The notes under the pieces were generated by a model, which was not told the DNA's origin, did no database searches, and saw only the letters and a list, made by a program, of their open reading frames with translations. A stretch of DNA of 15,603 nucleotides, from assembly GCA_038240875.1 (NCBI GenBank), contig JBBRGG010000059.1, positions 1 to 15,603 on the forward strand, given 5' to 3'. Of this stretch, positions 6,554-14,274 are shown in pieces; the first letter of the stretch is position 1, and each line of letters starts with the position of its first letter. Both the position numbers and the translations under genes were made by a program. This stretch comes from JBBRGG01 sp038240875. Lineage in GTDB: Bacteria > Planctomycetota > Phycisphaerae > Phycisphaerales > UBA1924.

Positions 6554-8194
6554 ATGTCGAACACCGACTCCAAAACGCGCCCACCCATCGACCCAGCTCA
6601 ACCGGTGTGCTCGTCACGAGCGAATGGTGACCAATCTGACAGCGCGGTGCAAGGCGAGTTGAGTAACGCGCCAAGTAGTCTGACAAGCCTGGATAAGGAA
6701 CTAACCCAAGATCCACAGCAGTTGCCTCGCGAAATACTTGGGTCGATTGCGTTGCTTCGCGCATATCCACACTTTCGACGCGTGTGGCTTGGTGCCTTTG
6801 GATCAAGCCTTGGCGGATGGATGGAAATCGTCGGCGTCCAATGGGCGATGGCGCAGGCAACGCTCGCCATTGGATGGATCGCGGCTGGAAAGCCTTCGGC
6901 TCCAATCATGATGGGGTTTCTCGCGGCGGCCCAGATGCTTCCTCAATTCGTTTTCGGGCTCATCGGCGGCGTGGTAGCTGATCGGGTCAATCGCCGCACG
7001 CTGCTCTTGGTTACCCAGGTGATACGGATGCTGATCGCAGGCGTGTTGTGCGTGCTCGCATGGACCGGCGAAATTAACCCCTATGTACTCCTCGTGCTCG
7101 GGGCAATCGATGGCACCGCCATGGCGTTTAACATTCCCGCGTGGCAGGTGCTCACGCCCAGGCTCGTGCCCAGACACGACCTTGCCACGGCAATTGCGCT
7201 CAATGGTTTGCAGTTCAATCTCGCGCGGGCGCTTGGGCCTGCGCTTGCGGGGCTTGCGATCGGGCTTGATAGCAATTGGCTACCCGGTATAGCGCTGGTT
7301 TTTTTGGTGAACACGCTGAGCTACATTGGCGTTATCATCGCGGTGGCAAAGACGCCCAACGTCCTGCCGACAGATTTAAGCGGGGCTTCGTTGATCGCTC
7401 GCTCTCCTTCGGCTGGCACGGAAGAAACCATCGCGGAATCACGCAACGCACTTGCACGCGCGTGGGTGCTCATCGTTGAAGCAGCGGTCTTTGCCAGACG
7501 GACTCGAGGCGTATTCGCGCTCATCGTGGGGCTTGCGGCGTTTAGCGCGCTGGCGACCCCGCTGCTGCGGTTCTTGCCGATACTCGTTAAAGAGGTGTAC
7601 TTGCCAGGGGCGAATAGTGGCGCGCAAGAACGCGCGTACGGGATCTTGCTTGGGCTCATGGGTGTTGGTGCGGTAATCGGTGCACTCACGCTCAAATACA
7701 TCCCGCCTTGGTATCCAAGGCATCACTTCGTGCCCTTGTCGATGACGCTTTGCGCGGTAACAATGTGCCTGCTCGTAGCAACCACGAACCTGTGGGCGGC
7801 GTGTGGCATGATGCTCTTTGTCGGGCTTTTCTGGCTGTGGTCGTTCAACCAGTCGTACTCAGCATTGCAACTGCTCCTGCCCGATCACTTACGGGGGCGA
7901 GTACTATCTATCTCCAACATGACATCACTGGGGATCACGCCTTTTGGCGCGCTCGCGGCTGGATACATCGGCACGTTGCTCGCGGGGCGCGACAATGAAG
8001 GCGTCGCGACAATCATTGCGCTCGCGCTCTTGTCGCTGACGTTGCTCGTGGCAGGCGTATTGATGCTGACGTTTCGCACTCCTGAAGTTGATGGCATCTT
8101 GCCAGGCATGCCCGGCTATGAGCGATCGCCAGGGCTTTGGCGAGGTGTTTTGGCGCGAGCTCACCGCCCGCGCGAACACATCGGCACCCGTTGA
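6554..8194 (+). CDS. MFS transporter, MFS_3/EntS-type exporter family
   Basis: About 546 residues, with 10-12 predicted membrane helices from residue 75 to about 520. The family is recognised by the stretch from about 195 to 233 (PAWQVLTPRLVP, then ATAIALNGLQFNLARALGPAL), typical of MFS_3 exporters related to the enterobactin exporter EntS. Motif A of the major facilitator superfamily follows TM2 (GGVVADRVNRRTL, 138-150). The first 60 residues are polar, Ser/Asp/Gln-rich and probably disordered cytoplasm; the last 25 are basic. A soluble loop of about 40 residues (269-305) separates the two halves. The substrate cannot be read from sequence, and no siderophore or drug-biosynthesis gene is nearby. 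Start: GTG at 6521 lies inside the tandem repeat and lacks a ribosome site. ATG at 6554 is preferred, though it also lacks one. The difference is eleven residues outside the fold. Confidence 0.88.
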   Translation: MSNTDSKTRPPIDPAQPVCSSRANGDQSDSAVQGELSNAPSSLTSLDKELTQDPQQLPREILGSIALLRAYPHFRRVWLGAFGSSLGGWMEIVGVQWAMAQATLAIGWIAAGKPSAPIMMGFLAAAQMLPQFVFGLIGGVVADRVNRRTLLLVTQVIRMLIAGVLCVLAWTGEINPYVLLVLGAIDGTAMAFNIPAWQVLTPRLVPRHDLATAIALNGLQFNLARALGPALAGLAIGLDSNWLPGIALVFLVNTLSYIGVIIAVAKTPNVLPTDLSGASLIARSPSAGTEETIAESRNALARAWVLIVEAAVFARRTRGVFALIVGLAAFSALATPLLRFLPILVKEVYLPGANSGAQERAYGILLGLMGVGAVIGALTLKYIPPWYPRHHFVPLSMTLCAVTMCLLVATTNLWAACGMMLFVGLFWLWSFNQSYSALQLLLPDHLRGRVLSISNMTSLGITPFGALAAGYIGTLLAGRDNEGVATIIALALLSLTLLVAGVLMLTFRTPEVDGILPGMPGYERSPGLWRGVLARAHRPREHIGTR

Positions 8195-8289
8195 TAGTTG
8201 TTGAAATGACATGGTTTCGAGACTACGCCTTGGCCAAGTTTGGGGTGTGTGCCTTTGAAGAAGGCGGATAACCACGCGCAAGCGGTGCG

Positions 8290-8322
8290 CCTTGGAAGTT
8301 CTTTCAAGGTTGGCGTGTTTTT
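8290..8322 (+). terminator. Hairpin followed by a T-run, possible exporter terminator
   Basis: CCTTGGAA-GTTC-TTTCAAGG (8290-8309) forms an 8-bp stem with one G-T pair and a 4-base loop; five T's follow at 8318-8322. The T-run starts eight bases after the stem, which is too far for a textbook intrinsic terminator. Two more dyads lie just upstream: the palindrome CTTGGCCAAG (8229-8238) and GCCTT-TGAAG-AAGGC (8251-8265). The set lies between the exporter stop and the next ribosome site. Confidence 0.35.
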
Positions 8323-8340
8323 GATCCGACTTTAATCGTT

Positions 8341-8346
8341 AGGAGG
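8341..8346 (+). promoter_or_regulatory. Perfect AGGAGG ribosome binding site
   Basis: AGGAGG lies four bases before the ATG at 8351. It is the only perfect Shine-Dalgarno site seen in this window and supports the small gene downstream as real and well translated. Confidence 0.8.
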
Positions 8347-8350
8347 TTTC

Positions 8351-8671
8351 ATGCCGGTTTTACCGACGACGCCCACTACCGCAGCATATTCCCACACGGC
8401 GGTCCAAGCCGCCGACGCCTCTCGTTCACGAGCTATCGAAATACGCAAAGAGTCTGAGCGCGCTAAGCCCATTCGCCGGGGTGATGACGAGCTTGTCATC
8501 GGCGCCACCAACGTTGAAGCCGACGGATCGGTTCGACGACTTAAGGGCAATGGCGACGAAGAAACCCACGAAGACCGCCAGGAACGCGGCGCTTATATAC
8601 CTGATGACAAGCAATCAGGCAAGAACAAGAAATCGCCTACTTCCAAGCCTCGCATCGATGTAAAGGGTTGA
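8351..8671 (+). CDS. Small, highly charged hypothetical protein
   Basis: A 106-residue protein, very hydrophilic and probably largely disordered, with no membrane segment, signal peptide or cysteine. It begins with a Thr/Pro/Ala-rich stretch. A mixed-charge middle follows (residues 25-65, with GDDELVIGATNVEADGSV), then the acidic/basic segment RRLKGNGDEETHEDRQERG (about 62-80), and a Lys/Ser-rich end. I do not recognise a family. The GN.EE.HEDR-like segment looks like the most constrained part and is where conservation should be sought. The start is secure because of the AGGAGG site. The gene ends 36 bases before the end of the converging minus-strand gene, so the two are not in one operon. 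A role such as a stress, nucleic-acid-binding or structural small protein would be speculation. Confidence 0.75.
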   Translation: MPVLPTTPTTAAYSHTAVQAADASRSRAIEIRKESERAKPIRRGDDELVIGATNVEADGSVRRLKGNGDEETHEDRQERGAYIPDDKQSGKNKKSPTSKPRIDVKG

Positions 8672-8707
8672 TCAGTGGATTCTACCTGCGAGTAAAGCAC
8701 ACTAGAA

Positions 8708-10474
8708 TTACGCGGCGGCTTTACCTGTTTTGCGAGTATTTCCTTGCTCGGCTGCCTGCGTACTGGTTGCGAGTTGAGCAGCAAACTCTGCTTCTGCGAT
8801 CTTCGCACGCGTGCGTGGCGGTGGCGCAATCGGCTTTGGCATCGCCGCATTAGAGGTCACTTTGGCGCGAGATTTTTTCGCTGCAACTGCGGTCACGAGC
8901 CTTTCAACAGCCTTGCTTCGTACGGGCTTTGCTCGCTTGGTTTGGGCTTGGGGCTTAGACTTTGCTTTGGGAGTTGCTTTCGAGTTCGTCGCTGGCTTTG
9001 AGCCAGAAGGAACGGCCTTTGGCTGCGTGCGCAAACGCGTAGACGAGGATGTTCTTCCCGATGTGTTGGTCGCTGCCTTGGTAGTTGGCTTGGCAGTTGG
9101 CTTGGTAGTTGGCTTGGCAGTTGGTTTGGCAGTTGGTTTGGCAGTTGGGTCGGCCTCGCTCATAGCGCTTGCTTCGGAAGCCGCGAACGATGCCGGGCCC
9201 AGTCGCGCGAAACGCACTCGCGAGAACGTTTCTTCCAACACGCGGCGATCTTGGTCCATGCCCACCAGCATCTCGCTCTTGAGCATGTCCTCGCGGAGAT
9301 CATCCAGCACATGTGGCACATGCGCCACCGGGCACGTCGAAGCAAGCATGCACACACCCGCGGCGACCCGGCCTAAGCGTGCGTTGTCGGGCTCGCCGTT
9401 GTGTTCAAGTTCCGCGAGCACAAAGCACGATGCATCAACCACGTCGGGTTTATCTGCCAAGATTCGTGCCGCAGCTCGGTCAAAGACGTTGAATCCCGCG
9501 ATGTCGTCCAATACCGAAACGCGTGCGGCTCCGAGTCTTAGTAGCGTTTCCGGATCATCAGGCAGTGCGGCGGCGCACCATTCCAAGACCGTTCGGCGCA
9601 ACTCCAGTGAAGGCGTCGGCGCATCAGTCGCGGCCCAGGCTCCTGCTAATCGAGCAGCAACGCGACTCTCAGGCGTCCAAACTTGTTCGCTCGCGCGATG
9701 GCACGCATCAAAGAGCATGTCGCGCAGCGCGTAGACGGCTTTGGCGGCGAGCGTGGTGCGTTGGTCGACAGTATCAGTATCGTTGTCTGACCAGTGGCGC
9801 GGGAGTGGAGCCGGAACCGGCGCGAGAACTGCTGCTCGACCGCGGTTGAGCTGGTCGCGTTCTAATCGTGCAGGAACGCGCGAGAATAGAGCCGCAGACT
9901 CAATGATCAGGCGAACAAGCTCGGGCGACGCATAGCTCGCTGCACCCTTTGTAAATACAGAATTCGAAGGCGGAATCGAGACTCGCTGCACATCGATGCG
10001 CATCGGGAATATACCGCCATAGCTGAGCGGGCGAGGTTGATTCCAATCGAACCACGCGGCGTCGTGCCCTGGTGCACAAGGCGTGTGAACCAATAGACCG
10101 CCATCGGGCGTAGTTGAAACAATCGCGTCCAAGGAGAGCGTGCGGAGGTCTTCGAAGGGATCGTCGCCTTCAAGAACCGACGGATTCAGGCCCGACAATG
10201 CGAGCCATTCACAGGCAAGCGCCCCCGACGCATCAAGGATCGGATCCAGCCAGCGACCTGGCGCGAGCACGGCGATACGCATCGGGCGCGTCGAGTGCGC
10301 AATAGGCAACATCACATTGGCATCGACGACCCGGGTTGAAGCGTCGAGCGCTGCGAAGGCCGCGCGAGCGACCGCCGACGGGGGGTCGCCAGCATAGTGG
10401 CCAGGCGTGCGTCCGAGAAGAGATACCGATGGCTGAGCCGCAAAACGCGGGCGATGAAAGATTGATCCACGCAT
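8708..10474 (-). CDS. Unrecognised protein with a Lys/Ala/Pro/Thr-rich histone H1-like tail
   Basis: A 588-residue protein from the ATG at 10474. Residues 1-440 are a folded-looking region without a family I can name. It has a possible Rossmann-like stretch near 65 (MRIAVLAPGRWLDPIL), a central mixed region, and mainly helical sequence from about 245 to 420 (for example LRRTVLEWCAAALPDDPETLLRLG). There are no membrane segments. Residues about 443-466 are six tandem PT(A/T)K units, followed by about 120 residues rich in Lys, Ala, Thr, Ser, Pro and Arg (KAKSKPQAQTKRAKPVRSK), strongly basic and probably disordered. Such tails resemble histone H1-like or nucleoid-binding tails; nucleic-acid or polyanion binding is inferred only from composition. 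The frame opens at a TTG at 10534, but ATG at 10474 is the first ATG. No Shine-Dalgarno is seen. It lies downstream of sdhB on the same strand, about 145 bases away, so read-through from the sdh operon is possible. Confidence 0.75.
   Translation of the reverse strand: MRGSIFHRPRFAAQPSVSLLGRTPGHYAGDPPSAVARAAFAALDASTRVVDANVMLPIAHSTRPMRIAVLAPGRWLDPILDASGALACEWLALSGLNPSVLEGDDPFEDLRTLSLDAIVSTTPDGGLLVHTPCAPGHDAAWFDWNQPRPLSYGGIFPMRIDVQRVSIPPSNSVFTKGAASYASPELVRLIIESAALFSRVPARLERDQLNRGRAAVLAPVPAPLPRHWSDNDTDTVDQRTTLAAKAVYALRDMLFDACHRASEQVWTPESRVAARLAGAWAATDAPTPSLELRRTVLEWCAAALPDDPETLLRLGAARVSVLDDIAGFNVFDRAAARILADKPDVVDASCFVLAELEHNGEPDNARLGRVAAGVCMLASTCPVAHVPHVLDDLREDMLKSEMLVGMDQDRRVLEETFSRVRFARLGPASFAASEASAMSEADPTAKPTAKPTAKPTTKPTAKPTTKAATNTSGRTSSSTRLRTQPKAVPSGSKPATNSKATPKAKSKPQAQTKRAKPVRSKAVERLVTAVAAKKSRAKVTSNAAMPKPIAPPPRTRAKIAEAEFAAQLATSTQAAEQGNTRKTGKAAA
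9077..9148. repeat. 12-bp tandem repeat, six copies, coding for PT(A/T)K
   Basis: Six adjacent 12-base units of the form (C/T)TTGG(C/T)AGTTGG on the plus strand start at 9077, 9089, 9101, 9113, 9125 and 9137. On the coding (minus) strand each unit reads Pro-Thr-(Ala/Thr)-Lys. The near identity at DNA level suggests recent slippage or expansion, so copy number may vary between strains. Confidence 0.9.
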
Positions 10475-10618
10475 GATGGCTGGATCGGCAATTGATGATC
10501 GCGGCTGTGTCTGCGGTGCACAGTTACACCGCAAGAACTGGCATGTTGGGAGAACTCTGCGGGGTGTGCGGATCGAGGATGGTCCGCGAACAAACTCACG
10601 TTAAAGGCCAGCTGTTGC

Positions 10619-11485
10619 TTACCTGAAGAAGCTGGCGATACTGTGCACGGTCAGCGCACGGCCCATCGCCGCGATCGATTCAGTCAGCGGGATGTGCTTG
10701 GGGCAAACCTTCACACAGTTTTGCGCGTTGCCACACTCCGAAACCCCGCCAGGCCCCATGAGCTCGTCGAGGCGTTCACTTGCGAGAGCCTTGCCCGTAG
10801 CATGCAAGTTGAAAAGGCGGGCTTGGCTAATGGCGTGAGCGCCGATAAACGATTCGTCCCACTTCTTGGCGTCGGGCTCGACATTAAACTGCGGGCAGGC
10901 TTCGAGGCAGCAGCCACAGGACATGCACGTAGACATCACGTAGCGATCGCTTTGCTGCGCAGGAGTTTCAATGGGACCAGCGCCCATGTGATACGTGCCG
11001 TCGATGGGAACCCAGGCCTTGATGCGCTCCAAGTTGTGGAACAAGCGCTGGCGATCAACCCAAAGGTCGCGGATAACGGGGAACTTGCTCATGGGTTCGA
11101 GGGTGATTACGTCCCCCTCGCTTGGCGCGTAGTTGTCGATGAGGCATGAACACGATTGGCGAACCTTGCCGTTAATGACCATGGTGCACGAGCCGCAGAC
11201 TTCTTCAAGGCAGCCCGAGTCCCAGGCGACCGGCGTGACGCGCTTGCCTTCGGTCGTGACTGGGTTGGCCGCGATCGATTGCATGCATGAGATCACGTTG
11301 GCGTTGGTCGGGATCTGGACTTTGAAGTCCTGCCAATAGCTGGCCTTGCCCGGGCCGTCGCACCGCTTGATGCGGAAGATGACGCTGCGACCAGGCGTAG
11401 CGCTGGCGCGACGCTTGGCGGCGGCGTGCTCTTCGGCTTTACGGCTGGCAACAAGTGGATCGGCGCTGGCGATGCTGGTAATCAT
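10619..11485 (-). CDS. sdhB: Succinate dehydrogenase/fumarate reductase iron-sulfur subunit
   Basis: A 288-residue iron-sulfur subunit that carries electrons from the flavoprotein to the membrane quinone site. Seen: the [2Fe-2S] cysteines C92, C97, C100 and C112 (CLEEVCGSC, then SCSC); C187-x-x-C190-x-x-C193-x-x-x-C197-P; and C251-x(5)-C257-x-x-x-C261-P. The last two motifs together supply the [4Fe-4S] and [3Fe-4S] ligands of the ferredoxin-like C-terminal domain. The ligand set looks complete. Residues 1-30 form an Ala/Arg/Lys-rich extension before the first ferredoxin strand, longer than usual for the family. Start: the frame begins at a TTG at 11500, but ATG at 11485 overlaps the stop of the upstream gene as ATGA, a classic translational-coupling arrangement, so I use it. 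It is the last gene of sdhC-sdhA-extra gene-sdhB. The sequence cannot separate succinate oxidation from fumarate reduction; oxidation is the default inference. Confidence 0.95.
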   Translation of the reverse strand: MITSIASADPLVASRKAEEHAAAKRRASATPGRSVIFRIKRCDGPGKASYWQDFKVQIPTNANVISCMQSIAANPVTTEGKRVTPVAWDSGCLEEVCGSCTMVINGKVRQSCSCLIDNYAPSEGDVITLEPMSKFPVIRDLWVDRQRLFHNLERIKAWVPIDGTYHMGAGPIETPAQQSDRYVMSTCMSCGCCLEACPQFNVEPDAKKWDESFIGAHAISQARLFNLHATGKALASERLDELMGPGGVSECGNAQNCVKVCPKHIPLTESIAAMGRALTVHSIASFFR

Positions 11486-12117
11486 GCTGTTCGTGTCCAA
11501 AGTTGGAGCGTGGGAAAGGTTGTACGACGCGGTCCATGGACTTCATCCACGAATCGCTTGAGTGTGCCACGCAAGCGCGTGGGAAGTTTGGCGGCAAAGT
11601 CCTTCTTCAAAGGCACTACGCGGATCAACTCAAGAACGTCGGCGATGTCCTTCGCACGACGAGGCGATTCGAGCCCCGACGTGAGCTTGGCACGAACAAG
11701 ATCGGCAAGAGAAATAACCCGAACGCCCTTGATCGTACTTTGCTTGTTTGGGACGCCACCAAGTTGGTCGGCACCGACCATGTAGATCGGAATGCCTTGG
11801 GCAGTGTGCTCACGCCGCTCAGAGTTCCAGAGAAAGGCAGCGCTTTCAAGCTTCTGATGAGTCGCCCAGAAATCATCGGTGTAGATGTCGATGTTGCGCG
11901 TAGTTCGGCCACAGCCATGAAGCAGTGCCGCAATCCCGCCGACCACGGGCACCTTGGCAACTTCGGTCACGCGCTTTGCCACTTCTAAGAGGATTTCCGA
12001 ACCAGGCACAAGGCCCGAAGCGTGCGGATGTTCGGACTGGTTCGACGCGCGAGAGATCTTCCCAACCGCAGGGTTGGGTTTGTTGGGTCGGCCAGAATTG
12101 GAAGGAACGCGTGCCAT
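11482..12117 (-). CDS. Nucleotidyltransferase-like (AbiEii-like) protein inserted in the sdh operon
   Basis: A protein of about 211 residues. Residues 57-82 (VPVVGGIAALLHG, then RTTRNIDIYTDD) match the nucleotidyltransferase-fold signature hG[GS]x(9-13)Dh[DE]h seen in AbiEii, MNT and related proteins. Residues 152-166 (PRRAKDIADVLELIR) match the RxKDxxDxxxL helix common in AbiEii-like family members. The GG (60-61) and second carboxylate (D77) are present, but the first expected carboxylate is Asn75. D81 and D82 follow closely. The protein may be catalytically altered or inactive, or use another metal ligand. The N-terminal 40 residues are Ser/Pro/Asn-rich and likely disordered. It ends in an ATGA overlap with sdhB. 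It begins 14 bases after the sdhA stop (ATG) or at a TTG (12135) overlapping it as TTGA, so it is co-translated with the respiratory genes. No antitoxin partner gene is next to it. A role in SDH assembly or regulation, or simple hitch-hiking, are both only guesses. Confidence 0.75.
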   Translation of the reverse strand: MARVPSNSGRPNKPNPAVGKISRASNQSEHPHASGLVPGSEILLEVAKRVTEVAKVPVVGGIAALLHGCGRTTRNIDIYTDDFWATHQKLESAAFLWNSERREHTAQGIPIYMVGADQLGGVPNKQSTIKGVRVISLADLVRAKLTSGLESPRRAKDIADVLELIRVVPLKKDFAAKLPTRLRGTLKRFVDEVHGPRRTTFPTLQLWTRTA

Positions 12118-12131
12118 GAAGTGTGGGTGGA

Positions 12132-14102
12132 TCAATGTGCCGCAGTTGCCAACGCGGGCTTGGTGACGGGCTTGCCGTCGGGTGTGGATTCCTTCTTGCC
12201 ATAGGTTCGCGCGGTGGGCATGATGAGGCTCGCGTCGATTGACTCGAATGTCACCGACGTGTTGCCAGCCGCGTCGCAGCGAGCCACGGTGGACTTCATA
12301 AAATCGGCATCGTTGCGATCGGGGAAGTCGGGGCGATAGTGCGCGCCGCGGCTTTCCTTACGGCCATACGCGCCCTTGGCCATAGCCTCGGCGAGCACGA
12401 GCATGTCGCCAACGGACCGTGCATGAGCAAGAGCCTGGTTCGACCACGCCGCAGAATCAGGCAAGACGGCCCGTGCATAACGCTCTTTGAGCGAAGCGAT
12501 CTTGTTCATGCACGCTTCGAGGCGTGTGCCCGTGCGTACGACGGTGCACGCCGTGGTCATTTCGTCACCAAGCTCGCGACCAATGAGATAAGGGTTGGTC
12601 GCGGGGTCTTCCGACTGGGCAACCGTGGAGAGCAGCTTCTTGACGCGATCGTTTTCGCGCAACACCGCACTGTCAAAGGGCGCGGGCGCCGCTTCGGCGA
12701 CAGGCTTGGACGAGTATGCACCATCGCGGACGTAATTGACGACCGACACGCCACAGAACAAGCCATCAAAGATGCAACTGAGCAGCGCGTTCGCGCCGAG
12801 GCGATTGGCCCCGTGATACGCAAAGTTCACCTCGCCAAAGGCGTACAGCCCTTCGATGTTGGTCATCATGTTGATGGGGTTGCCTGGCGCAAGGCCCTGG
12901 CCGATTTTCGCGTCCAAAGGCGGGAGTGAGCCGCTCTTGTGCTTGGTTCTTGGGGTTTCAGGGTTGTACGAACCCTTGGCGTACTTGGTCCAAAGGCCGC
13001 CCATCGAATAGTGAACGCCTGGGAAGATTCGCATGGGCACTTCGCGCGGGTCTTCGCCGACAAACTTCTCGTAGATTTCGAGGATGCCGCCGAGCTTGCG
13101 ATCAAGGTATTCGCGAGGCTTGTGGGTGAGGTCGAGGTAGACCTGGTTCTCGCCCTTGACGCCCATGCCATGGTTGACGCAGAGGTCGAAGATCTCGCGG
13201 GTAGCGATGTCGCGTGGCACGATGTTGCCATAGGCGGGGTACTTCTCTTCGAGGAAATACCAGCGTTCGGCTTCGGGAATCTGGCGCGGATCACGCTGGT
13301 CGTTCTTCTTGCGAGGCACCCAGATGCGGCCACCCTCGCCACGTGCCGATTCAGACATCAAGCGAAGCTTGTCGGCTCCAGGAATCGCGGTTGGGTGCAC
13401 TTGGATCATCTCGGCGTTGCCATACCACGCACCCGCGCGATAACACCGTGCCGCGGCAGCCCCGGTACAAATCACCGAGTTCGTGCTTTTACCAAAGACC
13501 AAGCCACAGCCACCCGTTGCCATGATCACGGCGTCGGCGCGAAAGGCGCGAATCTGCATGGTGCGCACATCTTGAGCGACGATGCCGACGCAGCGGTTTT
13601 CTTCGATGATGGGGCCTAGAAACTCCCAGAACTCATACTTGGTGACCATACCTTCGGATTCATATCGACGAGTCTGTTCATCGAAAGCATAAAGCAATTG
13701 CTGGCCAGTAGTTGCGCCAGCGAAATGAGTTCGCTTGAAAAGCGAGCCGCCGAAAAGACGCAGGTCGCGGTTACCTTCGCTAGTGCGATTGAAGGGCACG
13801 CCCATGCGGTCGAGAAGGTCGATGACACGCGGGGCCCAGTTGGCCATTTCAAGGACTGGGTGCTGGTCGGCGAGAAAGTCACCGCCATATATCGTCTCGT
13901 CGAAATGCTCGTATTCAGAGTACCCCTGTTGGCGAGAAACTTCATTGCAGGCGTTGATTCCGCCTTGGGCGCAGACGCTGTGGCTACGCTTCACTGGAAC
14001 AAGGGAGAAGAGGTCAACAGGAAGGCCGGCCTCGGCGACACGAACGCTGGCGGAAAGGCCCGCAAGTCCGCCGCCGACGACGATGACGCGATGGTTGGCC
14101 AT
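12132..14102 (-). CDS. sdhA: Succinate dehydrogenase/fumarate reductase flavoprotein subunit
   Basis: The 656-residue catalytic subunit, which oxidises succinate to fumarate using covalently bound FAD. Seen: the dinucleotide-binding loop VGGGLAGLSA (9-18); H41-S-V-C-A-Q-G-G, the histidine that carries FAD in the family; H236-P-T; S250-E-S-A-R-G-E-G-G and R297 (VPRDIATREIF), substrate-site elements; H364-Y-S-M-G-G; R434-L-G-A-N-A-L near the flavin; and a C-terminal helical domain ending in the ESRGAHYRPDFPDRND segment (583-598). Length and motif spacing fit the diheme-cytochrome type (as in Bacillus and Wolinella), not the shorter enterobacterial SdhA. The last 25 residues, Lys/Thr/Ala-rich, form a short tail. 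The start is ATG with a weak AAAGG 8 bases upstream. The gene follows sdhC after 172 bases without a visible terminator. Confidence 0.96.
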   Translation of the reverse strand: MANHRVIVVGGGLAGLSASVRVAEAGLPVDLFSLVPVKRSHSVCAQGGINACNEVSRQQGYSEYEHFDETIYGGDFLADQHPVLEMANWAPRVIDLLDRMGVPFNRTSEGNRDLRLFGGSLFKRTHFAGATTGQQLLYAFDEQTRRYESEGMVTKYEFWEFLGPIIEENRCVGIVAQDVRTMQIRAFRADAVIMATGGCGLVFGKSTNSVICTGAAAARCYRAGAWYGNAEMIQVHPTAIPGADKLRLMSESARGEGGRIWVPRKKNDQRDPRQIPEAERWYFLEEKYPAYGNIVPRDIATREIFDLCVNHGMGVKGENQVYLDLTHKPREYLDRKLGGILEIYEKFVGEDPREVPMRIFPGVHYSMGGLWTKYAKGSYNPETPRTKHKSGSLPPLDAKIGQGLAPGNPINMMTNIEGLYAFGEVNFAYHGANRLGANALLSCIFDGLFCGVSVVNYVRDGAYSSKPVAEAAPAPFDSAVLRENDRVKKLLSTVAQSEDPATNPYLIGRELGDEMTTACTVVRTGTRLEACMNKIASLKERYARAVLPDSAAWSNQALAHARSVGDMLVLAEAMAKGAYGRKESRGAHYRPDFPDRNDADFMKSTVARCDAAGNTSVTFESIDASLIMPTARTYGKKESTPDGKPVTKPALATAAH

Positions 14103-14274
14103 GGGTGAACCTTTACGAACGAGAAGGCGTGCGAGGAACAGTCAAGGCTTTAGACATAAACAGAAGAAACTCAACAAAACAGACTAGAACACATATGACT
14201 TCGTCGGAACGACTCGATTAGATCAACACTTCAGACAGATGGCTGCGAATAGCTGGAATAAAGCAAACTCGTAC

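Noticed and set aside
8811..9734. 307-codon plus-strand frame with Val/Gly/Leu repeats
   Set aside because: Antisense to the 588-residue protein. The apparent VGLAVGLVVG repeats are the reverse reading of the PT(A/T)K repeat, not a membrane protein.
11482..12117. Complete toxin-antitoxin (AbiE-like) system
   Set aside because: Only the nucleotidyltransferase-like half is present; the flanking genes are sdhA and sdhB, with no room for an antitoxin gene.
12939..13619. 226-codon plus-strand frame inside sdhA
   Set aside because: It is the shadow of the sdhA coding sequence, whose motifs are unambiguous.
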